A program made the position numbers and the translations under genes. A stretch of DNA of 64,000 bases from Mycobacterium vicinigordonae. GTDB taxonomy: Bacteria > Actinomycetota > Actinomycetes > Mycobacteriales > Mycobacteriaceae. Location: positions 1,364,001 through 1,428,000 of the forward strand of contig NZ_CP059165.1 in assembly GCF_013466425.1 (NCBI RefSeq), in the 5' to 3' direction. Positions 47,595 through 55,281 of the stretch are shown piece after piece (position 1 is the first letter of the stretch; every line of letters starts with the position of its first letter). A model generated the notes under the pieces. It saw only the letters and a program-made list of their open reading frames with translations, searched no databases and was not told the DNA's origin.

Positions 47595-49231
47595 GGACTG
47601 ACGCGTCGGGAACGCTGCCCAAAAAGCAGCTCACCGTACGCGGCTGGCAGGCCCTGGTGCTGTCCGTGATGGGCGTGCTGGTGCTCGCTGGTGCGGTGGT
47701 GGGGGCGTTGTTGCTGAACCACGCCGACGAGGTATCGCGTGAGCTGCGAGACGGCGTGCAGCCGTCCAGGGTGGCAGCTTCCCAGCTGCAGGCCGCGCTG
47801 CGCGACCAGGAAACCGGTATCCGCGGCTACCTGCTTAGCTTTGACCCGCAGTTCCTCAAGCCGTACTACGACGGTCAACGAGCCGAACAGGACGCCGCTG
47901 CCACGATTCGCCAGCTGGTTGGCCGGCATGGCGAACTCATGGCGGATGTGGACGCGATCGAGGCAGTCGCGCGGGACTGGCGGAAGACCTACGCCGAACC
48001 GGTGATCGGCGCAGTGAACGCTAACAACGCCGCTGCCACCAAAAACGCCGACCTGACCTCGCACGGCAAGGAGCTGTTCGACCGGCTGCGCTCGCTTTTC
48101 GACACCCAGACCGCGCATTTGACCGCGGCACGCGATCAGGCTGCCAACGACCTGCAGCGCATGAACGACTGGCGCGACCGGGTGCTGGGTTCGATGGTGC
48201 TGACGTTCTTCGTGACGGCTGCGGTGCTGGGATTGCTGACCAACCGGGCGGTGTCGCGTCCGTTGGCGTCGCTGGCGGCGTCCTGCCGACAGGTCACCGA
48301 AGGCCACTTCGGCGATGTGATCGAGCTGCCTCGTCGGCCCTCGGACATCCGGGGCATCGCCTACGACGTGGAGGGCATGCGTCAGCGGATCGTGCAGGCG
48401 CTGGAGGCATCGCAGGCGGCACAGTCGCAACTCGACGAGCAGGCGGCCGATCTGCGGCGTTCGAATGCCGAACTCGAGCAATTCGCCTATGTCGCGTCGC
48501 ACGACCTGCAGGAGCCACTGCGCAAGGTGGCCTCCTTCTGCACGTTGCTCGAGCGCCGATACCGGGACAAGCTCGACGACCGTGGGGTGGAGTACATCGA
48601 CTTCGCGGTCGACGGCGCCAAGCGCATGCAAGTGCTGATCAACGACCTGCTCAGCTTCTCCCGGGTTGGCCGGCTGAACACCAAGTACACCGCGGTCGAA
48701 CTCGACACGGCATTGGATTCGGCGGTGGCCAACCTGACCGTGGCCATTGAGGAGTCGGGAGCCGAGATCGTCCGGCCCGCCCAGCGGCTGCCGCAGGTCA
48801 ACGGTGACCCGACGTTGCTAGTGGTGTTGTGGCAGAACCTGATTGGCAATGCCGTGAAGTTTCACCGCGAGAACGTCCCGCCCAGGGTCGCGATCGATTT
48901 CCGAAGCGGTACCGGATCTCGGGCGGATCACTGGGTTTTCAGCGTCTCCGATAACGGCATCGGTATCGCCGAGGAGTTCGTTGACAAGGTGTTCATCATC
49001 TTCCAGCGCCTGCACGGTCGCGACGCCTATGGTGGAACGGGTCTCGGTCTTGCGATGTGCAAGAAGATCGTCGAGCACCACGGGGGCACCGTGTGGATCG
49101 ACACCTCGTACACCGATGGGACACGGTTCGAGTTCACTTTGCCTGTCGCCGAGCTCAACGCTGAACCCATCGGGGGGCGCAGTGGGGTAGCCCAGCACGA
49201 CTTGGTCACTTCCGAAGGAGCACACGAATGA
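47591..49231 (+). CDS. CHASE3-type sensor histidine kinase
   Basis: 546 aa in the membrane. TM1 about residues 20-44; an extracytoplasmic CHASE3-like sensor (QETGIRGYLLSFDPQFLKPYY); TM2 about 198-220; HAMP; a coiled-coil; then HisKA with phospho-His304 in ASHDLQEPLRKV. The ATPase domain shows NLIGNAVKFH, SDNGIGIAEE and GGTGLGLAMCKKIVEHHGG. The GTG start overlaps the phosphatase stop; its own stop overlaps the next gene (ATGA). Likely phosphorylates one or both receiver domains beside it; the signal is unknown. Confidence 0.92.
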   Translation: MRTDASGTLPKKQLTVRGWQALVLSVMGVLVLAGAVVGALLLNHADEVSRELRDGVQPSRVAASQLQAALRDQETGIRGYLLSFDPQFLKPYYDGQRAEQDAAATIRQLVGRHGELMADVDAIEAVARDWRKTYAEPVIGAVNANNAAATKNADLTSHGKELFDRLRSLFDTQTAHLTAARDQAANDLQRMNDWRDRVLGSMVLTFFVTAAVLGLLTNRAVSRPLASLAASCRQVTEGHFGDVIELPRRPSDIRGIAYDVEGMRQRIVQALEASQAAQSQLDEQAADLRRSNAELEQFAYVASHDLQEPLRKVASFCTLLERRYRDKLDDRGVEYIDFAVDGAKRMQVLINDLLSFSRVGRLNTKYTAVELDTALDSAVANLTVAIEESGAEIVRPAQRLPQVNGDPTLLVVLWQNLIGNAVKFHRENVPPRVAIDFRSGTGSRADHWVFSVSDNGIGIAEEFVDKVFIIFQRLHGRDAYGGTGLGLAMCKKIVEHHGGTVWIDTSYTDGTRFEFTLPVAELNAEPIGGRSGVAQHDLVTSEGAHE

Positions 49232-49668
49232 CATCACCCGGTCGCGCGATTGACATCCTGTTGGTCGAGGACGACCCCGGCGACGAGCTGATCACCCGGG
49301 AAGCGTTCGAGCACAACAAGCTGAAGAACAGGCTGCACGTCGCGCACGACGGCGAGGAGGGCCTGAACTACCTCTACAAGCGCGGCGCGTACGAGCACGC
49401 GCCGCGTCCGGACCTGATCCTGCTGGACCTGAATCTGCCGAAGTACGACGGCCGGCACCTGCTGCAGAAGATCAAGTCGGACCCCGAGCTGTGCCGTATC
49501 CCGGTCGTGGTGCTGACCACGTCATCGGCCGAGGAGGACATCCTCAAGAGCTACAAGCTGCATGCCAACGCCTACGTCACCAAACCGGTGGACCTGGATC
49601 AGTTCATGAACGCGGTCCGTCAGATCGACGAGTTTTTCCTCCAGGTCGTGCGGCTGCCACCCAGCTAA
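49228..49668 (+). CDS. Single-domain response regulator (Rcp1-like)
   Basis: 146 aa, receiver domain only: ILLVEDDPGDELITREAF, phospho-acceptor Asp67 in LILLDLNLPKYDG, VVVLTTSSAEEDI, and YVTKPVDLDQF with the conserved Lys. No output domain, so it probably acts as a phosphate relay or sink for the upstream kinase. It is translationally coupled (ATGA) as the last gene of the operon and convergent with the SulP fusion gene. Confidence 0.9.
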   Translation: MTSPGRAIDILLVEDDPGDELITREAFEHNKLKNRLHVAHDGEEGLNYLYKRGAYEHAPRPDLILLDLNLPKYDGRHLLQKIKSDPELCRIPVVVLTTSSAEEDILKSYKLHANAYVTKPVDLDQFMNAVRQIDEFFLQVVRLPPS

Positions 49669-49680
49669 AGTCGCCGGGCG

Positions 49681-51933
49681 TCAGTGCACGGGAGCCGCTT
49701 CGGCAGCGGGTGCCGAGGCGTGCACGATTCCGTGCCGATCCACCACGTGCACATGCACCGTGGCGAAGTCGAAGAAGATGCCGACCACCTGCACGGCGCC
49801 GGATTCCACCGCGTCCGCCAGGACCGGGTGCCGGCTCAGCCGGTCGACTTGCAAGGCGACGTTGACGATCGCCAGCTGGTCGACGTCGCTGAAGCGGAAC
49901 CCGTTCGAGGTGCAGCTCACTCGCGCCTCGTGGTTGTTTCGATAGGCTGCCACGCTCTCGCTGGCGTGCTCGAGCCACTGCGCGATCGGGCTGGCGGGGT
50001 CGTCGACGGTCCCGTCGAGCAGTGCCTGCATCGCCCGGCACGATGAATGTCCGCACACCACAACCGAACTCACGCCGAGCTGGTTGACCGCAAAGTCCAG
50101 GGCGGCGTCCACGGAGTGCTCAGCGGGGTCGACGGGCACCAGGTTGCCGACGTTGCGCACGATGTAGAGGTCGCCGGGTCGGCTGGCGGTGATGGTGTCC
50201 GGCAGGATCCGTGAGTCGGCACAGGTCAAGAAGACGGTGTCCGGGTTGGGTGAATCCACCAGTTCGGGGACGTGGTGGTGCAGGTTGCCGTTGCGGTGAT
50301 AGTGCTGGACGCCGTCCAGAATCGATGCGTCGGTCCGGTCGCCGGTGTTATCGCGGCGCGACGGCCAGGGAGCTTCGCGCAGGGAGCGGGAGAGGAAGTG
50401 GCGTCTGGGCGGGCTGCTGTGGGCGCTCACCAGGTTGGCCGGTGAGGTCTCGACGATGGTCACCGATCCGCCTGTGGCCTCGTGGGCGGTCTTCCAGTCG
50501 GAGATGGCCTCGGAGATCGAGTGGTCGATGTAGTCCGCGTTCAGGTTCAGCGTCACCTCGCAGCCGGGCGGCAGCATGGAGAGCACGTTGGTCAGTCGAG
50601 GCAGCAGCAGAAAGCTGAGGGTGCCATCGATGTCGACGCGCCAGTGCTTGGACTCCTCGCCGATCGGCTTGGCCTCGATGGGCGCCTGAATCACCCGGAT
50701 CAGCAGGAAGGCGATCGCGACGGCCAGCCCGATGGCGACGCCTTCGAGCAGGTTGAGGAAGACCACGCAGACGATGGTGATGGCGTAGATGAAGAAGTTG
50801 CCGGTGCGCACGGCCACCTGGATGTGGGCCAGCTTGATCAGCTGGATTCCGATGACGATGAGTAGCCCGGCCAGCGCCGCCTTGGGGATCAACTCCACCA
50901 GGCTGGTCAGCAGCGAGGCGAACAGCAGGATCCACACCCCGTGCAGCACTGCCGACGTCCTGGTGCGCGCGCCTGCGGCAACGTTGGTGGAGCTACGCAC
51001 GATGACGCCGGTGACCGGGAGCCCGCCCAGCAATCCGGACGCCACGTTGGCGCTGCCCTGCCCGATCATCTCCCGGTTGAAGTTGGTGCGCGGGCCGGTG
51101 TGCATTTTGTCGATGCCGACCGCGGACAGCAGGGATTCGACGCTGGCGATCAGCGCCACCGTGAGCACGCCGAGGGCGACCGCGCCGATCTCGGCGAGCC
51201 ACGGGTGACCGCTGGGGGACATCGGTGGCAGGTGCGGAAGCCCGATTGCGTCGAAGAAATTGCCCGACAGGTTGATCCGGTCCACCTGCAAATTCACCAG
51301 CAGCGACAGCACGGTGGCCACCACGATCGCTACCAGCGCGCCCGGGATGAAGCGGATACGCGTCGGTAGCTTCGACCACAGCACCAGGATCGCGATGACC
51401 GTGCCACCCACAATCACCTCGTGCAGTTCGTGATTCATGATGCCGTCGGGAAGCGCCTTGATGTTCTCCCACGCCGAGCTGCGTGAGGAGCCGCCCATCA
51501 GCACGTGGATCTGCTGCAGCATGATGGTGACGCCGATGCCGGCCAGCATGGCGTGTACCACCACCGGGGCAACGGCGAGTGCGGCGCGTGCCACCCGGAC
51601 CAGGCCCAGCAGGATCTGCACGCCGCCCGCGCACACGGTGATCAAGCACGTCATCTCCCAGCCGAACTGATTGATCAGCCCGGCCACCACCACGGTGAGA
51701 CCGGCGGCCGGGCCACTAACCTGCAGCACTGAACCGCCGACCGCGCCGGCGATGATGCCACCCACGACCGCGGCGATCAGCCCGGCCATCAGCGGCGCGT
51801 TGGAGGCTATGGCGATGCCCAGCGACAGGGGCAGCGCCACCAGGAAGACCACCAGCGAGGCCGGAACGTCGTAGCGCAGGTTCGGCAGGATCTTGCGAGA
51901 CGCGGGCGCCTCGGCGATGGCAGTGCTGCTCAT
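49681..51933 (-). CDS. SulP-type anion transporter fused to beta-carbonic anhydrase (Rv3273-like)
   Basis: 750 aa from ATG 51933 with GAGGAG upstream. Residues ~20-420 form a SulP/SLC26 transporter with 10 or more TM helices (YDVPASLVVFLVALPLSLGIA, SGPAAGLTVVV, GGLPVTGVIVRSS). A STAS-like segment follows (HWRVDIDGTLSFLLLPRL). The C-terminal ~200 residues are a beta-carbonic anhydrase with zinc ligands in LTCADSR and VVCGHSSC. The fusion suggests bicarbonate transport coupled to CO2 hydration. Matches Rv3273 as remembered. Confidence 0.92.
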   Translation of the reverse strand: MSSTAIAEAPASRKILPNLRYDVPASLVVFLVALPLSLGIAIASNAPLMAGLIAAVVGGIIAGAVGGSVLQVSGPAAGLTVVVAGLINQFGWEMTCLITVCAGGVQILLGLVRVARAALAVAPVVVHAMLAGIGVTIMLQQIHVLMGGSSRSSAWENIKALPDGIMNHELHEVIVGGTVIAILVLWSKLPTRIRFIPGALVAIVVATVLSLLVNLQVDRINLSGNFFDAIGLPHLPPMSPSGHPWLAEIGAVALGVLTVALIASVESLLSAVGIDKMHTGPRTNFNREMIGQGSANVASGLLGGLPVTGVIVRSSTNVAAGARTRTSAVLHGVWILLFASLLTSLVELIPKAALAGLLIVIGIQLIKLAHIQVAVRTGNFFIYAITIVCVVFLNLLEGVAIGLAVAIAFLLIRVIQAPIEAKPIGEESKHWRVDIDGTLSFLLLPRLTNVLSMLPPGCEVTLNLNADYIDHSISEAISDWKTAHEATGGSVTIVETSPANLVSAHSSPPRRHFLSRSLREAPWPSRRDNTGDRTDASILDGVQHYHRNGNLHHHVPELVDSPNPDTVFLTCADSRILPDTITASRPGDLYIVRNVGNLVPVDPAEHSVDAALDFAVNQLGVSSVVVCGHSSCRAMQALLDGTVDDPASPIAQWLEHASESVAAYRNNHEARVSCTSNGFRFSDVDQLAIVNVALQVDRLSRHPVLADAVESGAVQVVGIFFDFATVHVHVVDRHGIVHASAPAAEAAPVH

Positions 51934-52170
51934 GCGACTCCTCGTGGCCGGGTTACGGCTGACGACCCTTACAGGTCCGGCGTGAACGCGATCTGTTGAC
52001 CGGCTGTCCACCAGGCATCGGGAGCGGGCAAAACATATTTGCGACCAGCAAACATATGAGCCCGATTACCGGCGTATCACCAAATATCCCTGCGCGTATC
52101 AGCCATTCGGCCGGCGGCGCGACGATTCATCGGCAATTCAAAGAAAAACCACGAACTCTGGTGCGTGAAT

Positions 52171-53382
52171 TTAAGAAAGCCCGGTGAGATATAAGTCGTT
52201 GTGTTGGCCCGGAGCCGGTGGCGGTTCGGCGACGGTGGCGTCGAAGGTGGTGTAGCGAGCCGGCGTGCGGATGACGGTGACGGACCCGATCTCGGGATCG
52301 TCGGCGCCCACTTCCAGCGCAAGGTTGTTCTCGGCGAACAGCGGGGTGTCCACGACCTGCTTCCAGCTGTAGGCCAGGCATGCCATCAGCCCGCCCTCCT
52401 GCAGCAAATCGACCCATTCGGCGGCGCTCTTAGCGGCCAGCGCCGACTCGAGTTCGTCGGTCAGCTCCGCATAGTTAATCGCCCGGGAGCGTTGGTCGGC
52501 AAAGCGCTGGTCGTCGATCAGGTCGGGCCGGCCGATGGTCTGGCACAGTTTCGTCCAATGCTTCGGCACGTACGCGCTGATGATGAGGTACCCGTCGGAC
52601 GCGCGGAACGCGTCCGACGGCTGGGTGGCGAAGCCGACGCTCTTGCGCTTCTTGCCAGGTTCGTTGGCCGGTTTGCTGACCGGCTCGTTGGCCGGTTCGG
52701 CTTTGGTGGCGAGCTTGTTCAGATGAATGGTCAGCTGATTGGCCTGCAGGCCCACCGCGACGTCGTACATAGCGACCTGGACCAGGTCGCCGACGCCGTG
52801 GCGCTCGCGGTTGAGCAGCGCGGCGAGCACCGCCTGTGCCAGCACGTGCCCGCTGGCGTTGTCTACCAGCTGAAAGGGGATGATCTGCGGTTTGCCGCTG
52901 GGCGTGGGCATCCCGGTGCTCATGCCGGCCTCGACCGCGACCATCAGGTCGACACCGGGTCGCGCGCCGTGCGGTCCGTTGCCGCCGTACGCGCTGAGGC
53001 GGGCGTAGATCAGGCGGGGATTGCGCGCCCGCAGCTCGTCGGGGCCCAGGCCCATCCGCTCCATGACGCCGGGCCGGAAGCCTTCCAGCACGACGTCGGC
53101 GGTGTCGGCGAGCTGGAGGATCTGCTGCTTGGCCGCGGCGTCGGTGAGGTCGACGGTCACCGACTTCTTGCCGCGGTTGTTCGGCAGGAAGTAGGTGGCC
53201 AGCGGCGGGCGGCCGGGCAACACCGAGGTGAGCCGCCGGGCCTGCTCCCCGCCGGGCGCCTCGATCTTGACGACCTCGGCGCCCAGGTCGGCCATTATCT
53301 GTCCGGCCAGCGGTCCGGCGACGTTCTGGGTGAAGTCGAGTACCCGGAATCCGTCGAGCGGTTTGGGGTGGTTGTCCGTCAT
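52171..53382 (-). CDS. CaiB/BaiF-type CoA transferase (Rv3272-like)
   Basis: 403 aa from ATG 53382 with GAGGAGAAG upstream. Family III CoA transferase: VLDFTQNVAGPLAGQIMADLGAEVVKIE-type start (family block), NRGKKSVTVDL, and the catalytic Asp in PGVDLMVAVEAG, ending in an RFADQRSRAINYAELTDELE segment. Moves CoA between carboxylic acids; the substrate is unknown. About residue 265 it carries an unusual Pro/Glu/Lys insert (EPANEPVSKPANEPGKKRK), made by a 24-nt internal repeat. Confidence 0.88.
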   Translation of the reverse strand: MTDNHPKPLDGFRVLDFTQNVAGPLAGQIMADLGAEVVKIEAPGGEQARRLTSVLPGRPPLATYFLPNNRGKKSVTVDLTDAAAKQQILQLADTADVVLEGFRPGVMERMGLGPDELRARNPRLIYARLSAYGGNGPHGARPGVDLMVAVEAGMSTGMPTPSGKPQIIPFQLVDNASGHVLAQAVLAALLNRERHGVGDLVQVAMYDVAVGLQANQLTIHLNKLATKAEPANEPVSKPANEPGKKRKSVGFATQPSDAFRASDGYLIISAYVPKHWTKLCQTIGRPDLIDDQRFADQRSRAINYAELTDELESALAAKSAAEWVDLLQEGGLMACLAYSWKQVVDTPLFAENNLALEVGADDPEIGSVTVIRTPARYTTFDATVAEPPPAPGQHNDLYLTGLS

Positions 53383-53543
53383 CGGCCGCGCTTCTCCTCG
53401 TCTGTCTCGCCGTTGGGGGTCAGGCGTGACGTACATGCTTCGACAGAGTAACGACGCGGTCGCAGGCGCTGTCATCAAACCGTGTCCGCGGCCGGCGAGC
53501 CGCGTTGCGGGCGTCTTCGGCGGCTCGCATCTAGCATCGTGGG

Positions 53544-54233
53544 ATGCAACCGGCGACTAACCCCGGTCTTATTGAAGCCAACGCCTGCTGCGACGGAACC
53601 GTCGCCCGCCACGGGCCTCCGACGCGAGATCCCGCCTGGCAGCGCCACGCGAGACTGGCTCATCGGTTGGCCTGGGTGAGCCTGGCGGTGATGCTGTGCG
53701 AGGGCGTCGTTGGTCTGTGGCAGGGCCTGGCGGTTGGGTCGATCGCCCTGACCGGGTGGGCGCTGGGCAGCGTGCCCGAGGGCCTGGCCAGTGCGATGGT
53801 GATCTGGCGGTTCAGCGGTTCGCGCACGCACTGCCAGAAGGCCGAGCGGCGCGCGCAGATCGGTGTCGCGGTGTCGTTCTGGCTGACCGCCCCGTATATC
53901 GCGGCCGAGTCGGTCCGGCACCTCTTCGAGGGCCAGCACGCAGAGACGTCGACGATCGGTATTGCGTTGACGGCGCTGGCGTTGGTGTTGATGCCGACGC
54001 TGGGTTGGGTCAAACACAATCTGGGCGCGCGATTGGGCTCCGGGGCCACCAAAGGCGAGGGCACGCAGAACTACCTGTGTGCCGCCCAGGCCGCGGGGGT
54101 CCTGGTCGGCCTTGCCGTCACAGCGACCTGGTCCGGCGCCTGGTGGGTGGACCCGGCCGTCGGGCTCGCGATCGCCGCTGTTGCGGTGTGGCAGGGATTC
54201 CGAGCCTGGCGTGGCCTGGACTGCGGCTGCTGA
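53544..54233 (+). CDS. CDF-like integral membrane protein (Rv3271c-like)
   Basis: 229 aa with five to six TM segments and a Cys-containing N-terminus (NACCDG). The overall arrangement resembles the membrane part of cation diffusion facilitators (WVSLAVMLCEGVVGLWQGL, SVPEGLASAMVIWRF), but the usual His/Asp metal sites are only partly present. A transporter role is inferred. Its C-terminal LDCGC and stop are formed from a 13-bp tandem repeat. Confidence 0.78.
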   Translation: MQPATNPGLIEANACCDGTVARHGPPTRDPAWQRHARLAHRLAWVSLAVMLCEGVVGLWQGLAVGSIALTGWALGSVPEGLASAMVIWRFSGSRTHCQKAERRAQIGVAVSFWLTAPYIAAESVRHLFEGQHAETSTIGIALTALALVLMPTLGWVKHNLGARLGSGATKGEGTQNYLCAAQAAGVLVGLAVTATWSGAWWVDPAVGLAIAAVAVWQGFRAWRGLDCGC

Positions 54234-54256
54234 CTGCGGCTGCTGACTGCGGCTGG
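54219..54256. repeat. 13-bp tandem repeat over a stop codon
   Basis: GACTGCGGCTGCT is present at 54219-54231 and 54232-54244, then 12 bases of a third copy. The first copy encodes the last codons and the stop of the membrane protein gene. Because 13 is not a multiple of three, unit gain or loss would change the C-terminus. Confidence 0.75.
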
Positions 54257-54553
54257 AGACACAATTTCGATTGCCGCCAATGTGCTGTTCACTCGCTGCC
54301 TGCCCGCTGTTCTCCATCCTTAGAACTTGCTGCCGACAGGTGCTCGGCGGCGACCTGCTGGCGCGTCCAGCATTCGGGGCGCACCGGCCCGGGCCGCTGT
54401 TATGCAGCGCCACTGAAGTTCAAACCCATTGCACGGCAAACAGGCTCGCGCCAGAGCTGGGTTTGTGAATCACCTGGCAATCAGCTGAGACCAGGCATTC
54501 CTCCTCGCATCGAACGCCTAGTACGTGTAGTAAGGGTAGAGCAAGGGGGAGGT

Positions 54554-54577
54554 ATGCAGAAGTGGTGTATTTCATGA
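54554..54577 (+). CDS. Possible 7-aa leader peptide with strong RBS
   Basis: AAGGGGGAGGT immediately precedes ATG; the frame encodes MQKWCIS and a TGA that overlaps a second ATG (MTVERIAQVSPVPIG, to 54621). The strong site in front of so short a frame suggests a translated leader (Trp and Cys codons present) or the remnant of a lost gene. Confidence 0.3.
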   Translation: MQKWCIS

Positions 54578-54833
54578 CAGTTGAACGGATTGCCCAGGTC
54601 AGCCCGGTGCCGATCGGCTGAGCCCGCAGACAATGAGCCGGTGACATTGTCGTCCGCCGCTCACAGCCCATTGTGAACACCCACTGGCGAAGCTCACAGG
54701 TGTGAATTCCCGGTTCGTGTCGAATCTGACGAAAGGACTTTGCTGCGCCCGGAGAACGGCCAATGGCATCATGCGGGGGATGAGCTGTTCGGCCTATCAC
54801 ATGTTGTGCCGCTGACGATTTGGTCGATATGAG

Positions 54834-54851
54834 CCCGTGCAACTGCACGGG
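54834..54851. promoter_or_regulatory. 18-bp palindrome, candidate operator of the PKS operon
   Basis: CCCGTGCA-AC-TGCACGGG is a perfect 8+8 bp dyad with a 2-bp centre, 155 bp upstream of the ACP start. The two-base centre makes a protein-binding site more likely than an RNA hairpin. It resembles operators of dimeric repressors; no regulator gene is visible nearby. Confidence 0.5.
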
Positions 54852-55005
54852 TCTTCGCCTTCCGAAGATCTGCAGGATCGGCGATGTGCGTCTTGTTGTC
54901 GCCGTGCGTCGACAGACCGTCGGTCAATGAATTCAGCGGTGACTGCTGCTCAAAGTAGCGGCGGTTTCTACGAAATGAATGTTCTTCAAAATGGGAGGGA
55001 TTCAG

Positions 55006-55281
55006 ATGACGGAGTTACTGACACACTTTGAGAGCGAGCTGGAGCTCGTGAAGAACGGCCTTCTTTCCGTGGCCACCGAAGCGCTGCCCGAAGTTACGCC
55101 AGATCTCGAAATCGCCGACCTCGGCTACAGCTCGGTCCAGACTCTGGAACTTCTCGCATATCTGGAGGAGACGGCGGCTATTTCGTTACCGCCGCGGTCG
55201 CTGATCGGGGTCGAGACAGTCGCGGACCTGGTCGCGAAGGTGCACCAGGCCGTTGTCGAAACCACAGCGAGCCGGATTTGA
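55006..55281 (+). CDS. Free-standing acyl carrier protein
   Basis: 91 aa (MTELLTHFES; GGGAGGGA ribosome-binding site). It has the helical ACP fold with the phosphopantetheine motif ADLGYSSVQTLELL: Ser43 is the attachment site, and the usual Asp before it is replaced by Ser42. It probably accepts the fatty acyl group from the fatty-acyl-AMP ligase encoded two genes downstream and delivers it to the ketosynthase. Its TGA overlaps the TTG start of the PKS (TTGA), so the two are translationally coupled. Confidence 0.88.
   Translation: MTELLTHFESELELVKNGLLSVATEALPEVTPDLEIADLGYSSVQTLELLAYLEETAAISLPPRSLIGVETVADLVAKVHQAVVETTASRI

Larger units (their letters stand above)
54234..55005. other. 770-bp non-coding region upstream of the PKS operon
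   Basis: A long gap with lower GC than its surroundings and no credible protein-coding frame on either strand. It holds the end of the 13-bp repeat and a strong ribosome-binding site with two tiny overlapping frames (54554-54621). A perfect palindrome (54834-54851) and the ACP ribosome-binding site (GGGAGGGA at 54993-55000) follow. It most likely contains the promoter and regulatory sites of the biosynthetic operon, and may be the scar of an insertion next to the CDF-like gene. I see no match to GGTTT/GGGTA in it. Confidence 0.6.

Noticed and set aside
54219-54256. CRISPR-like array
   Set aside because: The units are 13 bp, directly contiguous with no spacers, and no cas genes exist in the window.
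54420-54848. Minus-strand frame in the gap before the PKS operon
   Set aside because: Codon usage is unlike this genome, there is no domain, and it spans the palindrome; treated as non-coding.
54837-55031. Plus-strand frame overlapping the ACP start
   Set aside because: Poor codon use; the ACP frame has the strong ribosome-binding site and the conserved fold.
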